A stretch of DNA of 64,000 bases from Nocardioides salarius (GCF_016907435.1 NZ_JAFBBZ010000001.1:3720001-3784000), one strand, 5' to 3'. Counted from the stretch's first letter, positions 32,856-41,656 are shown. Program-made: numbers and translations. Notes: generated by a model from the letters alone, not told the origin.

Positions 32856-34568
32856 TCAGATGCCGAAGGTGGCGCGCGGGTAGGCCGCGTCCACGTCGGT
32901 GATGATGTTGACCAGGTAGGGCACGCCCGAGGCGAAGGCCCGGTCGAGGGCGGGGCCGATCTGGCGCGGGTCGGTGACGCTCTCGCCGGCGCCGCCGAGG
33001 GCCTTGACCACCTCGTGGTAGGCCGTGCGCGGCGCCAGGTCGGCGGCCACGTCGTAGCCGTAGAGCATCTGCATCGGGCCCTTCTCCAGGCCCCACGCGG
33101 AGTTGTTGCCCATCACCATCACCACGGGCAGGCCGTGGCGCACCAGGGTGTCGACGTCCATCAGCGAGAAGCCCGCGGCGCCGTCGCCGAGCAGCAGCAC
33201 CACCTGGGCGGAGGGCCGGGCGATGCGGGCGGCGATGGCGGCACCCAGGCCGGCGCCCAGGCAGCCGTAGGGGCCCGGGTCGAGCCAGCCGCCGGGCCGC
33301 TTGGGCTCCACGAACTTGCCGGCGAACGACACGAAGTCCCCGCCGTCGCCGATCACCACGGCGTCGTCTGCCAGGCGCGGCACCAGCTCGCCGTAGATGC
33401 GGGCGGGGTGGATCGGGTCGGCCTCGGCGCTGAGCAGCGCACGGTCGCGCTCGGTGGCGGCGCGCACGGTCTCCTGCAGGCTGCTCGCCCACGCGGCGTA
33501 CGACGTCTGCCCGCGGCGCTCGAGCGCGCCGAGCAGGCCGTCGAGCACCGCGGTGAGGTCGCCGCAGACCGAGGCCGCGAGCTCGGCGTGGCCGGAGAGC
33601 TGGGCGGGGGAGTCGGCCACGTGCACGACCCGGGCCGCCGGGGCGCCGTCCTTGCCGCCGAAGACGCCGTAGCCCAGGCGGAAGTCGAGGGGGGTGCCGA
33701 CGACGACGACCAGGTCGGCGCCGCCGAGCGCCTGGCCGCGGGCCTTGGTCACCAGCAGCGGGTGCCCGCCGGGCACCAGGCCGCGGCCCATCCCGTTGGT
33801 CAGGGTCGGGACCCCGGTGGCCTCGACGAGGCGCAGGGCGGCCTCCTCGGCGCGGTCGGCCCACACGTCGGTGCCCAGCACCAGCACCGGGCGCTCGGCG
33901 GCGGCCAGCAGCCCGGCGATGGTGTCGATCGCGTCGGTGTCGGGCTCGGCCCCGCGCTGCGGGCCGCCGGCGGGCACGACGCCGCTGGCGCTGTTGAAGA
34001 ACTCGTCCATCGGCACGTCGACGAAGACCGGGCCGCGGTGCGAGGAGCCGGCGAGCGTGAAGGCCTCGTTCATCCCGTCCATCACCTCACCGGCGGTGGG
34101 CAGGGTGCGCGCCAGCTTCGAGACCGGCGCCAGGATCGGGGGCTGGTCGAGCTCCTGCAGGCTGCCGGATCCCCAACGGTTCTGCGGGGCGCGACCGCCG
34201 ACGACGACCATGGGGGAGCCGTTGAACTGGGCCTGCGCGATCGCGCTGACGCCGTTGGTGACGCCCGGGCCGGCGGTCAGCACCGCGAGTCCCGGCACCC
34301 GGGTCAGCTTGCCGGTGGCCTCCGCGGCGAAGGCCGCGGTCTGCTCGTGGCGCACGTCGAGCAGCCGCATCGGCGGGTCGGCGGTGACGGCGGCGTCGTA
34401 CATCGGGAAGACGTGGGCGCCGGAGAGGGTGAACATCGTCTCGACGCCGTGGGCGCGTGCCGCCGCCGTGGCCAGGACACCGGCGTGGCCGGTGAGCTCC
34501 TCGCCCGCGCGCGCGGAGGTGGTGGTGGCGGGCCGGTCGGCGCCCTGGTCGGTGGTCTGCTCACTCAT
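32856..34568 (-). CDS. Thiamine-diphosphate-dependent enzyme, acetolactate-synthase-like
   Basis: 570 residues. N-terminal ThDP pyrimidine domain with RHEQTAAFAAEATGKLTRVPGLAVLTAGPGVTNGVSAI (catalytic Glu), central NAD/FAD-type domain, and C-terminal PP domain with GDGAAGFSLMDVDTLVRHGLPVVMVMGNNSAWGLEK (GDG-NN metal motif). It resembles acetolactate synthase and the oxalyl/2-hydroxyacyl-CoA lyase group; ilvH and other branched-chain genes are absent nearby, so valine synthesis is doubtful. TAACCT seven bases before the ATG gives a leaderless start. Confidence 0.85.
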   Translation of the reverse strand: MSEQTTDQGADRPATTTSARAGEELTGHAGVLATAAARAHGVETMFTLSGAHVFPMYDAAVTADPPMRLLDVRHEQTAAFAAEATGKLTRVPGLAVLTAGPGVTNGVSAIAQAQFNGSPMVVVGGRAPQNRWGSGSLQELDQPPILAPVSKLARTLPTAGEVMDGMNEAFTLAGSSHRGPVFVDVPMDEFFNSASGVVPAGGPQRGAEPDTDAIDTIAGLLAAAERPVLVLGTDVWADRAEEAALRLVEATGVPTLTNGMGRGLVPGGHPLLVTKARGQALGGADLVVVVGTPLDFRLGYGVFGGKDGAPAARVVHVADSPAQLSGHAELAASVCGDLTAVLDGLLGALERRGQTSYAAWASSLQETVRAATERDRALLSAEADPIHPARIYGELVPRLADDAVVIGDGGDFVSFAGKFVEPKRPGGWLDPGPYGCLGAGLGAAIAARIARPSAQVVLLLGDGAAGFSLMDVDTLVRHGLPVVMVMGNNSAWGLEKGPMQMLYGYDVAADLAPRTAYHEVVKALGGAGESVTDPRQIGPALDRAFASGVPYLVNIITDVDAAYPRATFGI

Positions 34569-34592
34569 GTGACGCAGGTTACCGAGGCGTGC

Positions 34593-35444
34593 TCAGCCCA
34601 GGAACGCGTGGTTGGTGCGACGCAGCGCGTCGACCACCACCAGCACCAGGTCGGCCCGCACGGCCGGCGGCCGGCTGGTCAGCGCGAGCTGCACGTAGAG
34701 CGCGCGCAGGAAGCCCTCGGCGTGGTTCCAGCGGGGGAAGGGATCGTGGCCGGCGGGCGCGGCCATCGCCTCGGTCGCGGCGCTCGCGACCCGGTTGACC
34801 CAGGGCTCGAGCACCGTCAGCGGCAGCAGGTCGCGGCGCAGCAGCTGCAGGGTCGCGATCGCGAGGCGGTCGAGCTCGCCGTGGTCGAACGGCGGCTGCC
34901 CCGGCAGCGGCTCGGCCAGCACCCGGTCGGCGACCACGTCGAGCAGCACCGTCAGCTCCGGCGCCCCCAGGTGCGGCGAGCCGCCCAGCGCGCCGATGGC
35001 GTCGGCGCCCCGCGCGACGGCGTGCGCCCAGCCCTTGCCCTCGACCAGGCTGCGCAGGTCCTGCTCGCGCAGCAGCCAGGTCGCCAGCCGGTCGCCCCAG
35101 TCGAGGATGGTCGGCTGGCCCACGAGACCGTGCGCGTTGGCGCGCTCGAGGCACCGGGCCAGCACCAGCGCCGAGCAGCTGCGACGGAAGACGTCGTCGG
35201 TGCCGGGCACCTCGACGCCGACCCGCAGGCCCTCGCTCATCCCGTCGCCCAGGCCGACCATCAGGTCGTCGTAGACGCCGCGCTCGATCCACGCGGTGAG
35301 GGTGAGCAGTGCGATCTCGTCCCGACGGCCTGGATCGGGGTCGCCGAGCATGCGCGTGAGCTCTGCTGTGAGGTCCCCGAGAGGACGGTCCTCGGGGACC
35401 GTCAGACCGTCGGCGAGCACCTGGTTCCAGTACGACGCCGACAT
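34593..35444 (-). CDS. DUF2785 family protein
   Basis: 283 residues, alpha-helical, no signal or membrane segment. LARCLERANAHGLVGQPTILDWGDRLATWLLREQDLRSLVEGKGWAHAVARGADAIGALGGSP is the conserved core of DUF2785 (its WAHAVAHGAD-type phrase). No enzymatic motif is evident. AGGA precedes ATG 35444 by nine bases; ATG 35453 is possible. It is divergent from pdtaS. Confidence 0.78.
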   Translation of the reverse strand: MSASYWNQVLADGLTVPEDRPLGDLTAELTRMLGDPDPGRRDEIALLTLTAWIERGVYDDLMVGLGDGMSEGLRVGVEVPGTDDVFRRSCSALVLARCLERANAHGLVGQPTILDWGDRLATWLLREQDLRSLVEGKGWAHAVARGADAIGALGGSPHLGAPELTVLLDVVADRVLAEPLPGQPPFDHGELDRLAIATLQLLRRDLLPLTVLEPWVNRVASAATEAMAAPAGHDPFPRWNHAEGFLRALYVQLALTSRPPAVRADLVLVVVDALRRTNHAFLG

Positions 35445-35533
35445 GGCGCCCATCCTGCCAAACCCCGCCCCCCGGCGCACCTGCGGACCGGTCACCGGGG
35501 CGACCCGCCACGGTGCGGCACTACGCTGTCGGC

Positions 35534-37012
35534 GTGTCGTCGTTCGCCGAGCTCGTCCGTGCCCACACCGACCTCGACGACGACGACGTGGCCTGGCTCC
35601 AGCTGCTGCAGGCCGACTGGCAGATCATCGCCGACCTCTCCTTTGCCGACCTGGTGCTGTGGCTGCCCGACCGCACCGGCTCGGGGTTCTGGGCGGGTGG
35701 GCAGATGCGGCCCACGACCGCGCCGACGGCGTACGTCGACGACGTGCTGGGCGACTTCGCGGCCACGGGCTCGCGCCCCCTGCTGGACCGCGCCCACGCC
35801 GAGGGTCGGCTGGTGCGCGAGGGCGACCCCGAGTGGCGCGACGACGTGCCGGTGCGGGTGGAGACGATCCCGGTGCGCCGGCGCGGCCGGGTGATCGCGG
35901 TGGTGGCGCGCAACACCAACCTGCTGGGCGTGCGCACCCCCAGCCGTCTCGAGCTGGCCTACCTGCAGTCGGCCGCCGACCTGACCCGGATGATCGCCCA
36001 GGGCCACTTCCCGCCCCCGGGCCAGCGCAGCGACCACGCCGACTCGCCACGGGTGGGCGACGGGTTCGTGCGGGTCGACCCGTCCGGGCGCGTGGTCTAC
36101 GCCAGTCCCAACGCCCAGTCGGTCTTCCGGCGGCTCGGGCTCTCGGGCGACCTGGCCGGGCACGTGCTGCCCGACCTGACCCGCTCGCTGGTCCCGCCGC
36201 GCCGCCGCGTCGACGAGGAGACCCTGAGCGCGGTGATGGGCGGGCGCGTGCACCGCGACACCGAGCTGAGCGGCGACGGTGTCGCCCTCATCGCCCGGTC
36301 GATCCCGCTGCGCTCCGACCGCGAGCACCTCGGCGCGCTGGTGCTGGTGCGCGACGTCACCGACCTGCGCCGCCGCGACCGTGAGCTGATCACCAAGGAC
36401 GCCACGATCCGCGAGATCCACCACCGGGTGAAGAACAACCTCCAGACCGTCGCCGCGCTGCTGCGCCTCCAGGCGCGCCGGATCGGCTCGCCCGAGGCTC
36501 GCGAGGCGCTCGAGGAGGCCGTGCGCCGGGTCGGGTCGATCGCGATCGTGCACGAGACGCTGAGCCAGGCCGTCGAGGAGGACGTCGACTTCGACGAGAT
36601 CGCCGACCGGCTCGGGCAGATGGTCACCGAGGTCAGCGCCGCCCCCGGGCGGGTGCGGGTGCGGCGCGAGGGCGCGTTCGGCCGGTTGCCCTCGGAGTCG
36701 GCGACCGCGCTGTCGATGGTGCTGACCGAGGTGCTGCAGAACGCCGTGGAGCACGGCTACGACGCCGGGGTCGACGACGCGCGCGAGGGCACGGTCACCG
36801 TGCGCGTGCAGCGCCCGGGGTCGAGCCTGCACCTGACCGTCGACGACGACGGCCACGGGCTGCCCGCCGACTTCGACCTGGCCGGCTCGACCAGCCTGGG
36901 CCTCTCGATCGTGCGCACGCTGGTGGAGTCCGAGCTCGGCGGCCACCTGGCGCTGGGCCAGGTGCCGCACGGGCCCGGCACCCGCGTCGACATCGACCTG
37001 CCGCTGGACTAG
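35534..37012 (+). CDS. pdtaS: Sensor histidine kinase PdtaS
   Basis: 492 residues, cytosolic. N-terminal GAF-like domain (about 1-150), a PAS domain (about 175-290) and a HisKA_2 kinase: IREIHHRVKNNLQTVAALLRLQARR (His), EVLQNAVEHGYD, VDDDGHGLP and SLGLSIVRTLV. The layout is that of M. tuberculosis Rv3220c, which signals through the ANTAR regulator PdtaR; no pdtaR is in the window. TACGCT at 35522-35527 six bases before GTG 35534 indicates a leaderless mRNA. Adjacent to whiB1 as in Mycobacterium. Confidence 0.9.
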   Translation: MSSFAELVRAHTDLDDDDVAWLQLLQADWQIIADLSFADLVLWLPDRTGSGFWAGGQMRPTTAPTAYVDDVLGDFAATGSRPLLDRAHAEGRLVREGDPEWRDDVPVRVETIPVRRRGRVIAVVARNTNLLGVRTPSRLELAYLQSAADLTRMIAQGHFPPPGQRSDHADSPRVGDGFVRVDPSGRVVYASPNAQSVFRRLGLSGDLAGHVLPDLTRSLVPPRRRVDEETLSAVMGGRVHRDTELSGDGVALIARSIPLRSDREHLGALVLVRDVTDLRRRDRELITKDATIREIHHRVKNNLQTVAALLRLQARRIGSPEAREALEEAVRRVGSIAIVHETLSQAVEEDVDFDEIADRLGQMVTEVSAAPGRVRVRREGAFGRLPSESATALSMVLTEVLQNAVEHGYDAGVDDAREGTVTVRVQRPGSSLHLTVDDDGHGLPADFDLAGSTSLGLSIVRTLVESELGGHLALGQVPHGPGTRVDIDLPLD

Positions 37013-37035
37013 TGCCGCCTCCGGATCCGAGCCCG

Positions 37036-37071
37036 CCGCCGACCCAGCCGCCGACCCAGCCGGCGACTCAG
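37036..37071. repeat. 12-bp tandem repeat between pdtaS and whiB1
   Basis: CCGCCGACCCAG repeated at 37036 and 37048, with a degenerate third unit (CCGGCGACTCAG) from 37060 that overlaps the whiB1 stop. It lies in the convergent gap of the two genes. Confidence 0.7.
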
Positions 37072-37319
37072 GCGGTGCGCACCCGGGCGCGGGCGTTGCG
37101 GCGCTTGAGCGCGCGGCGCTCGTCCTCGCTCAGCCCACCCCACACGCCGTGGTCCTGGCCGGCCTCGAGGGCCCACTGCAGGCAGAGCTCGCGCACGTCG
37201 CAGCGTCGGCAGACCTGCTTGGCCTCCTCGATCTGGAGGATGGCCGGGCCGGTGTTGCCGATGGGGAAGAACAGCTCAGGGTCCTCGTCGAGGCAGGCCG
37301 AACGGTGGCGCCAATCCAT
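37068..37319 (-). CDS. whiB1: WhiB1-like iron-sulfur transcription factor
   Basis: 83 residues. Four Cys ligands (SAC at about 9, QVCRRC at 37/40, ELC at 46) bind a 4Fe-4S cluster; GVWGG is the turn before the basic C-terminal RRALKRRNARARVR DNA-binding tail. Length, WRHRSACLDEDPELFFP opening and pdtaS neighbour identify WhiB1, essential and NO sensitive in mycobacteria. GAAAGAGGGAC precedes the ATG as ribosome-binding site. A long 240-bp upstream region suggests regulated transcription. Confidence 0.93.
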   Translation of the reverse strand: MDWRHRSACLDEDPELFFPIGNTGPAILQIEEAKQVCRRCDVRELCLQWALEAGQDHGVWGGLSEDERRALKRRNARARVRTA

Positions 37320-37561
37320 GGCTGGGGTGTCCCTCTTTCTGTACGACGTGCAGGCCAGGGGCGGCAGGGCCTGCGAGGCTGCGACGTTGGGCACGCGAAG
37401 GTGCACGCGACGACGACGAGCGCAGCGACCAGCGTCCCAACGATTGGACCGTTAAACAACCCCCAACGCCGCAAGGAGTCGGGTCTCCTACGTCACAGCG
37501 ACCACAATTTGCCAAGTGGGCGGGCGATGAGGCCTCGGCGGGGCACTCTACGCTCGTCGTC

Positions 37562-37963
37562 GTGGACCCCGAGACGAGCCCCGACCGCCACCGTGCCCCG
37601 GCGCCCCTGCTGGTCGCCGCCTCCATCGGCGCGGTGCAGGGACTGGTGCTGCTGCTGCTCGCCGCGGCCGAGCTGGCCAGCCTGTCGAGCGAGCGGCTGG
37701 CGCTGGGCACGACCACCTCCGCCTTCTTCGCGCTCTTCGGGCTGCTGCTCCTCGTGTGTGCCGGCGCGCTGACCCGTCTGGCCTCCTGGTCCCGTGGCCC
37801 CCTGCTGCTCGCACAGCTCATCGGGCTGGGCCTGGCCTTCAGCTTCCGCGGCGCCTGGGCTGTCGTGGTGGTGCTGGCCGTGAGCAGCGGGGTGGCCATC
37901 GCGGGGCTGGTGCACCCCGAGTCGATGCGCGCCCTCGGCGACGAGCCGGCCCCTCGCGAGTAG
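37562..37963 (+). CDS. Four-helix membrane protein, unknown
   Basis: 133 residues, four hydrophobic helices: LLVAASIGAVQGLVLLLLAAAELA, TSAFFALFGLLLLVCAGALT, LLLAQLIGLGLAFSF and WAVVVVLAVSSGVAIAGL. Small integral membrane proteins of this kind are common downstream of whiB genes in Actinobacteria but have no known function. TACGCT at 37549-37554 seven bases before GTG 37562 suggests a leaderless transcript. Confidence 0.7.
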   Translation: MDPETSPDRHRAPAPLLVAASIGAVQGLVLLLLAAAELASLSSERLALGTTTSAFFALFGLLLLVCAGALTRLASWSRGPLLLAQLIGLGLAFSFRGAWAVVVVLAVSSGVAIAGLVHPESMRALGDEPAPRE

Positions 37964-37971
37964 CCCGAGCG

Positions 37972-38844
37972 TCAGTCCGGGGTCTCGAGCGAGGCGCGCA
38001 GCTGGTCGAGGGTGCGGCTGAGCAGCCGCGAGACGTGCATCTGCGAGACGCCGATCTCCTCGGCGATCTGCGACTGGGTCTGGTTCTTGAAGAAGCGCAG
38101 CAGCAGGATCCGCTTCTCCCGGGGCTCGAGCCGGTCGAGCAGCGGCTTGAGGGACTCGCGGATCTCGACGTGCTCGAGACCCTCGTCGTCGGCGCCGAGG
38201 GCGTCGAGCATCGAGGAGGTGCCGTCGTCGGAGTCGTCGGTGGCGTCGAGGGAGAGGGTGGAGTAGGCGTTGGAGGACTCGATGCCCTCGATGATCTCCT
38301 CGACGCTGCAGCCGACCCGTTCGGCCAGCTCGCCGGCGGTGGGGGAGCGGCCCAGCGACTGGGTCAGCTCGGCGGTGGCGCTGCCGATCTGCATCCGCAG
38401 CTCCTGCAGCCGCCGCGGCACCCGGATCGCCCAGCCCTTGTCGCGGAAGTAGCGCTTGATCTCGCCGATGATGGTGGGGGTGGCGTAGGTGGAGAACTCC
38501 ACGCCCCGCTCGGGGTCGAAGCGGTCGACCGACTTGATCAGCCCGATGGTCCCCACCTGCACCAGGTCCTCGAAGGGCTCGCCACGGTTGCGGAAGCGCC
38601 GTGCGCAGTGCTCGACCAGCGGCAGGTGCAGGTGCACCAGCGAGTCGCGCGCACCCTCGCGCACCGCGTCGGCGGCGCCGTCCTCGTGCATCTGGGTGAA
38701 GAGCTCGGCGCTGCGCCGCCTGGTCTGCTCGATGCCCAGGCGGCGCCGGGTCGCGTCGTCGTCCTCCGGAGGGTCCGGGGGCGCCTCGCCGGGCAGGAGG
38801 GTCGGGACTGCGACCGGAGGGTCCGGCGGGAGGGAGGCGGGCAC
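37972..38844 (-). CDS. sigF: RNA polymerase sigma factor of the SigB/SigF/SigG group
   Basis: 290 residues. Region 2 (VEHCARRFRNRGEPFEDLVQVGTIGLIKSVDRFDPERGVEFSTYATPTIIGEIKRYFRDKGWAIRVPRR), region 3 (LTQSLGRSPTAGELAERVGCSVEEIIEG) and region 4 (LEPREKRILLLRFFKNQTQSQIAEEIGVSQMHVSRLLSR) are complete. Extended Pro-rich N-terminus. This is a stress/stationary sigma factor regulated by the adjacent RsbW kinase; three bases separate the genes. GTG start at 38844. Confidence 0.93.
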   Translation of the reverse strand: MPASLPPDPPVAVPTLLPGEAPPDPPEDDDATRRRLGIEQTRRRSAELFTQMHEDGAADAVREGARDSLVHLHLPLVEHCARRFRNRGEPFEDLVQVGTIGLIKSVDRFDPERGVEFSTYATPTIIGEIKRYFRDKGWAIRVPRRLQELRMQIGSATAELTQSLGRSPTAGELAERVGCSVEEIIEGIESSNAYSTLSLDATDDSDDGTSSMLDALGADDEGLEHVEIRESLKPLLDRLEPREKRILLLRFFKNQTQSQIAEEIGVSQMHVSRLLSRTLDQLRASLETPD

Positions 38845-38847
38845 CGG

Positions 38848-39267
38848 CTACTCGCCCGCGCCGAGGGCGGTCGGGTGCATCACCATGGTGACCACGAAGC
38901 GGCCCTCGCTGGTGCCGACGGTGGCGGCGTCGGCGAGCGTGGTGAGCACCTGCCAGGCGAAGCTGTCGTAGTCGGGCGCGGAGGGCGCGGCGGCGTCGAC
39001 CGCCACCGAGACGGTCAGCTCGCCGGGGCGCAGGTGGAACTGACCCACCAAGTCGGAGGCCGTGTCGGCCTCGGGCAGCACCATCGCGCAGGCCTCGCCG
39101 ACGGCGATGCGCAGGTCCTCGATGTCGTCGATGGTGAAGTCGAGCCGGGCGGCCAGGCCCGCGGTGGTCGTGCGCAGCACCGAGACGTAGGCGCCGTCCG
39201 CGGGCAGGCGGATCTCGACGTCGGGTCGGTCCGCGACCGGACCGGTCGTCGCAGTGGTGGCAGACAT
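38848..39267 (-). CDS. rsbW: Anti-sigma factor/serine kinase RsbW
   Basis: 139 residues, GHKL fold: N box IDDIEDLRIAVGEACAMVL, G1-like AAPSAPDYDSFAWQVLTTL region and C-terminal GRFVVTMVMHP. It binds SigF and in homologues phosphorylates an anti-anti-sigma (RsbV), which is not encoded nearby. ATG 39267 has GAGGAC upstream; an ATG at 39303 would extend it by twelve residues. A SigF-type promoter lies upstream. Confidence 0.88.
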   Translation of the reverse strand: MSATTATTGPVADRPDVEIRLPADGAYVSVLRTTTAGLAARLDFTIDDIEDLRIAVGEACAMVLPEADTASDLVGQFHLRPGELTVSVAVDAAAPSAPDYDSFAWQVLTTLADAATVGTSEGRFVVTMVMHPTALGAGE

Positions 39268-39358
39268 GGGGGCCGTCCTCGAGGAGATGGGGGTGGCAGG
39301 CACCCTAGTGGGCCGGCGCGGACGTGTGACGACGGCAGGGTGCCGGCCCCCCTGGTGC

Positions 39359-39383
39359 TACCCCGGGGGCGGCCCCCGCAAAC
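39359..39383 (-). promoter_or_regulatory. SigF/SigB-type promoter of rsbW-sigF
   Basis: On the minus strand GTTT (39383-39380) and GGGTA (39363-39359) are 16 bases apart, matching the GTTT-N15-17-GGGTA consensus. It lies 92 bases before ATG 39267 and predicts autoregulation by SigF. Confidence 0.7.
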
Positions 39384-39399
39384 GCCTCAGTCGCCTCGC

Positions 39400-39445
39400 T
39401 TGACAAGGCGACCTGTGGGGGCACTAGCATCGCCATATGACGATG
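39400..39445 (+). promoter_or_regulatory. Promoter and operator-like palindrome of the CmtR-like gene
   Basis: TTGACA (39400-39405) and TAGCAT (39425-39430) are a strong -35/-10 pair with a 19-base spacer; ATG 39437 follows by six bases. CATCGCCATATGACGATG at 39428-39445 is an 18-bp palindrome with one mismatched pair, covering the -10 and start, where a metal-sensing repressor would block initiation. Confidence 0.7.
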
Positions 39446-39823
39446 ACAGAGGAGAATGGCGCTGCTGGCCGCGCTGGCGCCACCGACGGGCTGACCGCGG
39501 CAGCCTGCCTGTTCCACGGTTTCTCGGATCCGTCCCGCATCTCCGTCCTGCGGCACCTCTCGCTGGGCGAGCACCGAGTCGTCGATCTCACCGCACACCT
39601 GGGTCTCGCGCAGTCCACAGTGAGCAAGCACCTGGCGTGCTTGCGCGACTGCGGCCTGGTGACGGCCCGGCCCGTGGGGCGGGCCACGGTGTACTCGCTG
39701 AACCACGAGGAGGCGCTGATGGACCTGTGGAAGGCCGCTGAACGACTCCTGGACGCGACGGGGGATGCGGTGACGTTGTGCCCCGACCACGGCGTCCAGC
39801 TGCACGAGGATGCGGGCTCGTGA
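39437..39823 (+). CDS. ArsR/SmtB-family heavy-metal sensor, CmtR-like
   Basis: 128 residues. The recognition helix region LAQSTVSKHLACLRDCGLVTARPVGRATVYSL carries C-x3-C (ACLRDC) in the DNA-binding helix, the alpha-4R site used by CmtR for Cd(II)/Pb(II); the third ligand is the Cys in the C-terminal DAVTLCPDHG. This places it with CmtR/CadC-like sensors rather than ArsR. The stop overlaps the start of the transporter gene (GTGA), so it controls that exporter. Confidence 0.83.
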   Translation: MTMTEENGAAGRAGATDGLTAAACLFHGFSDPSRISVLRHLSLGEHRVVDLTAHLGLAQSTVSKHLACLRDCGLVTARPVGRATVYSLNHEEALMDLWKAAERLLDATGDAVTLCPDHGVQLHEDAGS

Positions 39824-40485
39824 CCACCCCCGCGCACACCGACCAGACCGTGTCCGTGGCCGATCGGGCACAGCTGGGACGTCGAGCCCAGCTGCTCGCC
39901 GCAGCCTCCGTCGCCTACAACGCCATCGAGGCCGTCATCGCCGTCACCGCCGGTGTCGTCGCCGGATCTGTTGCGCTGGTGGGTTTCGGGCTCGACTCCG
40001 TGGTCGAGGTGTCGTCAGGTCTGATCATCCTGTGGCAGTTCCGCCACCGGCTCCCCGAGTCGCGTGAGAAGCAGGCGCTGCGGCTGATGGCGATCTCGTT
40101 CTTCGCGCTCGCCGCCTACATCGCCTTCGAGTCCGGACGAGCGCTGCTGACAGATGCGGAGCCGGACCCCTCACCGGTGGGGATCGGGTTGGCGGCCGCT
40201 TCGCTGCTCATCATGCCGTTCCTCTCCTGGGCGCAACGCCGCACCGGTCGAGCCCTCGGTTCCAACGCCGTGGTGGCCGACTCCACGCAGACCCTGCTGT
40301 GCACCTACCTCTCAGCGGTGCTGCTGGTCGGTCTGGTCCTGAATGCCACCCTCGGCTGGTCGTGGGCCGACCCCGTCGCCGGCCTCGTCATCGCCGCGGT
40401 CGCGGCCCGCGAAGGGCTGGATGCCTGGCGCGGGGAGAGCTGCGGCTGCGGCCCTGCCGTCGCTGCAACGTGCTCGGAGGAGTAG
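39820..40485 (+). CDS. Cation-diffusion-facilitator-like metal exporter
   Basis: 221 residues. Six helices; VGFGLDSVVEVSSGLIILWQFRH gives the D-x3-E variant of the CDF helix-2 metal site and SNAVVADSTQTLLCTYLSAVLL the helix-5 site (AD-x3-T). The C-terminus ends CGCGPAVAATCSEE, adding Cys ligands instead of the usual cytosolic dimer domain, so it is short for a CDF protein. It likely exports Cd/Zn/Pb under CmtR-like control, sharing an operon with it. Confidence 0.8.
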   Translation: MTTPAHTDQTVSVADRAQLGRRAQLLAAASVAYNAIEAVIAVTAGVVAGSVALVGFGLDSVVEVSSGLIILWQFRHRLPESREKQALRLMAISFFALAAYIAFESGRALLTDAEPDPSPVGIGLAAASLLIMPFLSWAQRRTGRALGSNAVVADSTQTLLCTYLSAVLLVGLVLNATLGWSWADPVAGLVIAAVAAREGLDAWRGESCGCGPAVAATCSEE

Positions 40486-40611
40486 CGGGGCCCGGGGCCG
40501 CCCGTCGCACCGGCTGGCCGTGGCACCGACTGCAGCCGTCGCACCTGCCGCCGGTGGGGTCGACGTCATTGACTGCGCGACCACACGCACCCACGTGAGA
40601 AAGGACCCTCG

Positions 40612-41346
40612 ATGTTGGAGGGCTTCACGCTCGTCCTCGTCCTTGCCTGCCTACCCGCCGCCGGCAACTTCCTCGGCGGGGTGGCGGCCGAGGTGGTCGA
40701 CGTGTCCGAACGATCGCTCAGCCTCGCCCTGCACCTCGCCGCCGGGATCGTCCTGGCCGTCGTCGGCCTGGAGCTCATGCCCGAAGCACTCACCGCCGAC
40801 CCGCCGTGGGTGCCCATCGCCGCGTTCGTAGGAGGTGGCGCAGTGTTCGTCGCTCTGGAACGCGCTATCGGATACGTCCAAGTCCGCACCGGGACTAGCG
40901 AAGAGTCCAAGGGTCCGCTCGCCATCTACTCCGGTGTGTCCATCGACCTCTTCAGCGATGGCGTCATGATCGGTACCGGAACGGTCATCAACCCTGTTCT
41001 CGGATTGCTTCTCGCCCTGGGGCAGGTCCCCGCAGACCTCCCCGAGGGGTTTGCTTCGGTCGCGACCCTGCGTCGCACCGAGATGACCCGCCGCACCCGC
41101 GTCCTCATGTCCGTCTCGTTCGCTGTTCCCATCATCGTGGGGGCAACCCTCGGCTACTTCGCCCTCCGCGACGCACCCGAGCTCGTCACCCTGTCCGTCC
41201 TCGCCGCCACCGGAGGCGCGCTCACGAGCGTCGTCGTCGAAGAGATGCTGAGCGAAGCCCACGAAGGCGAGACCAGCCCCCTCGGCCCCATCGCCCTCAC
41301 CGCCGGGTTCGCCGTGTTCGCGCTGATCTCGGTCTACGTCGGATGA
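40612..41346 (+). CDS. ZIP-family metal transporter
   Basis: 244 residues, eight helices. SIDLFSDGVMIGTG carries the helix-4 metal-binding H/D/G positions and ALGQVPADLPEGFASVA the helix-5 E box of ZIP proteins; several usual His are replaced by Asp or Gln (here D-x3-D and PADLPE), so the metal preference may differ. It would mediate passive uptake or, in bacterial GufA-like forms, release of Zn/Cd. It lies 126 bases behind the CDF gene, possibly the same unit. Confidence 0.78.
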   Translation: MLEGFTLVLVLACLPAAGNFLGGVAAEVVDVSERSLSLALHLAAGIVLAVVGLELMPEALTADPPWVPIAAFVGGGAVFVALERAIGYVQVRTGTSEESKGPLAIYSGVSIDLFSDGVMIGTGTVINPVLGLLLALGQVPADLPEGFASVATLRRTEMTRRTRVLMSVSFAVPIIVGATLGYFALRDAPELVTLSVLAATGGALTSVVVEEMLSEAHEGETSPLGPIALTAGFAVFALISVYVG

Positions 41347-41434
41347 TCGGCGGCGACGCATGCTCGCGCCCCGAGCTAGGCTCGATCCGCGAGCCGCAGT
41401 GACCTGTAAGACGGGAACCGAGGAGATGGTGGAC

Positions 41435-41656
41435 GTGATGGGCGGCATGATGCTGTGGATGACGATCTGGGGCGTGGTGGGTCTGGCACTCCTCGTGGGG
41501 CTCGGAGTCGTCGTGGTCCGAGCGGTGCGCCCCGGGAGCCGCGCCAGCCAGGTTCCTTGGGCGGATTCTCCCGAAGAGATCCTGCGCCGCCGCTACGCCG
41601 CGGGCGAGCTGGACGAGGACGAGTACTTCCGCCGTAGCTCAGGACTCCGGGACTAG
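41435..41656 (+). CDS. SHOCT-domain small membrane protein
   Basis: About 73 residues: one membrane helix (IWGVVGLALLVGLGVVVVRAV) and the C-terminal SHOCT motif SPEEILRRRYAAGELDEDEYFRR. SHOCT proteins are short adaptors of unknown function, often beside copper genes in Actinobacteria. GTG 41435 fits AGGAG (41421-41425) at nine bases; the ATG at 41426 abuts that Shine-Dalgarno. Confidence 0.8.
   Translation: MMGGMMLWMTIWGVVGLALLVGLGVVVVRAVRPGSRASQVPWADSPEEILRRRYAAGELDEDEYFRRSSGLRD

Noticed and set aside
33015..35894. A 959-codon plus-strand frame
   Set aside because: Antisense to the TPP enzyme and DUF2785 genes and without motifs; a shadow frame.
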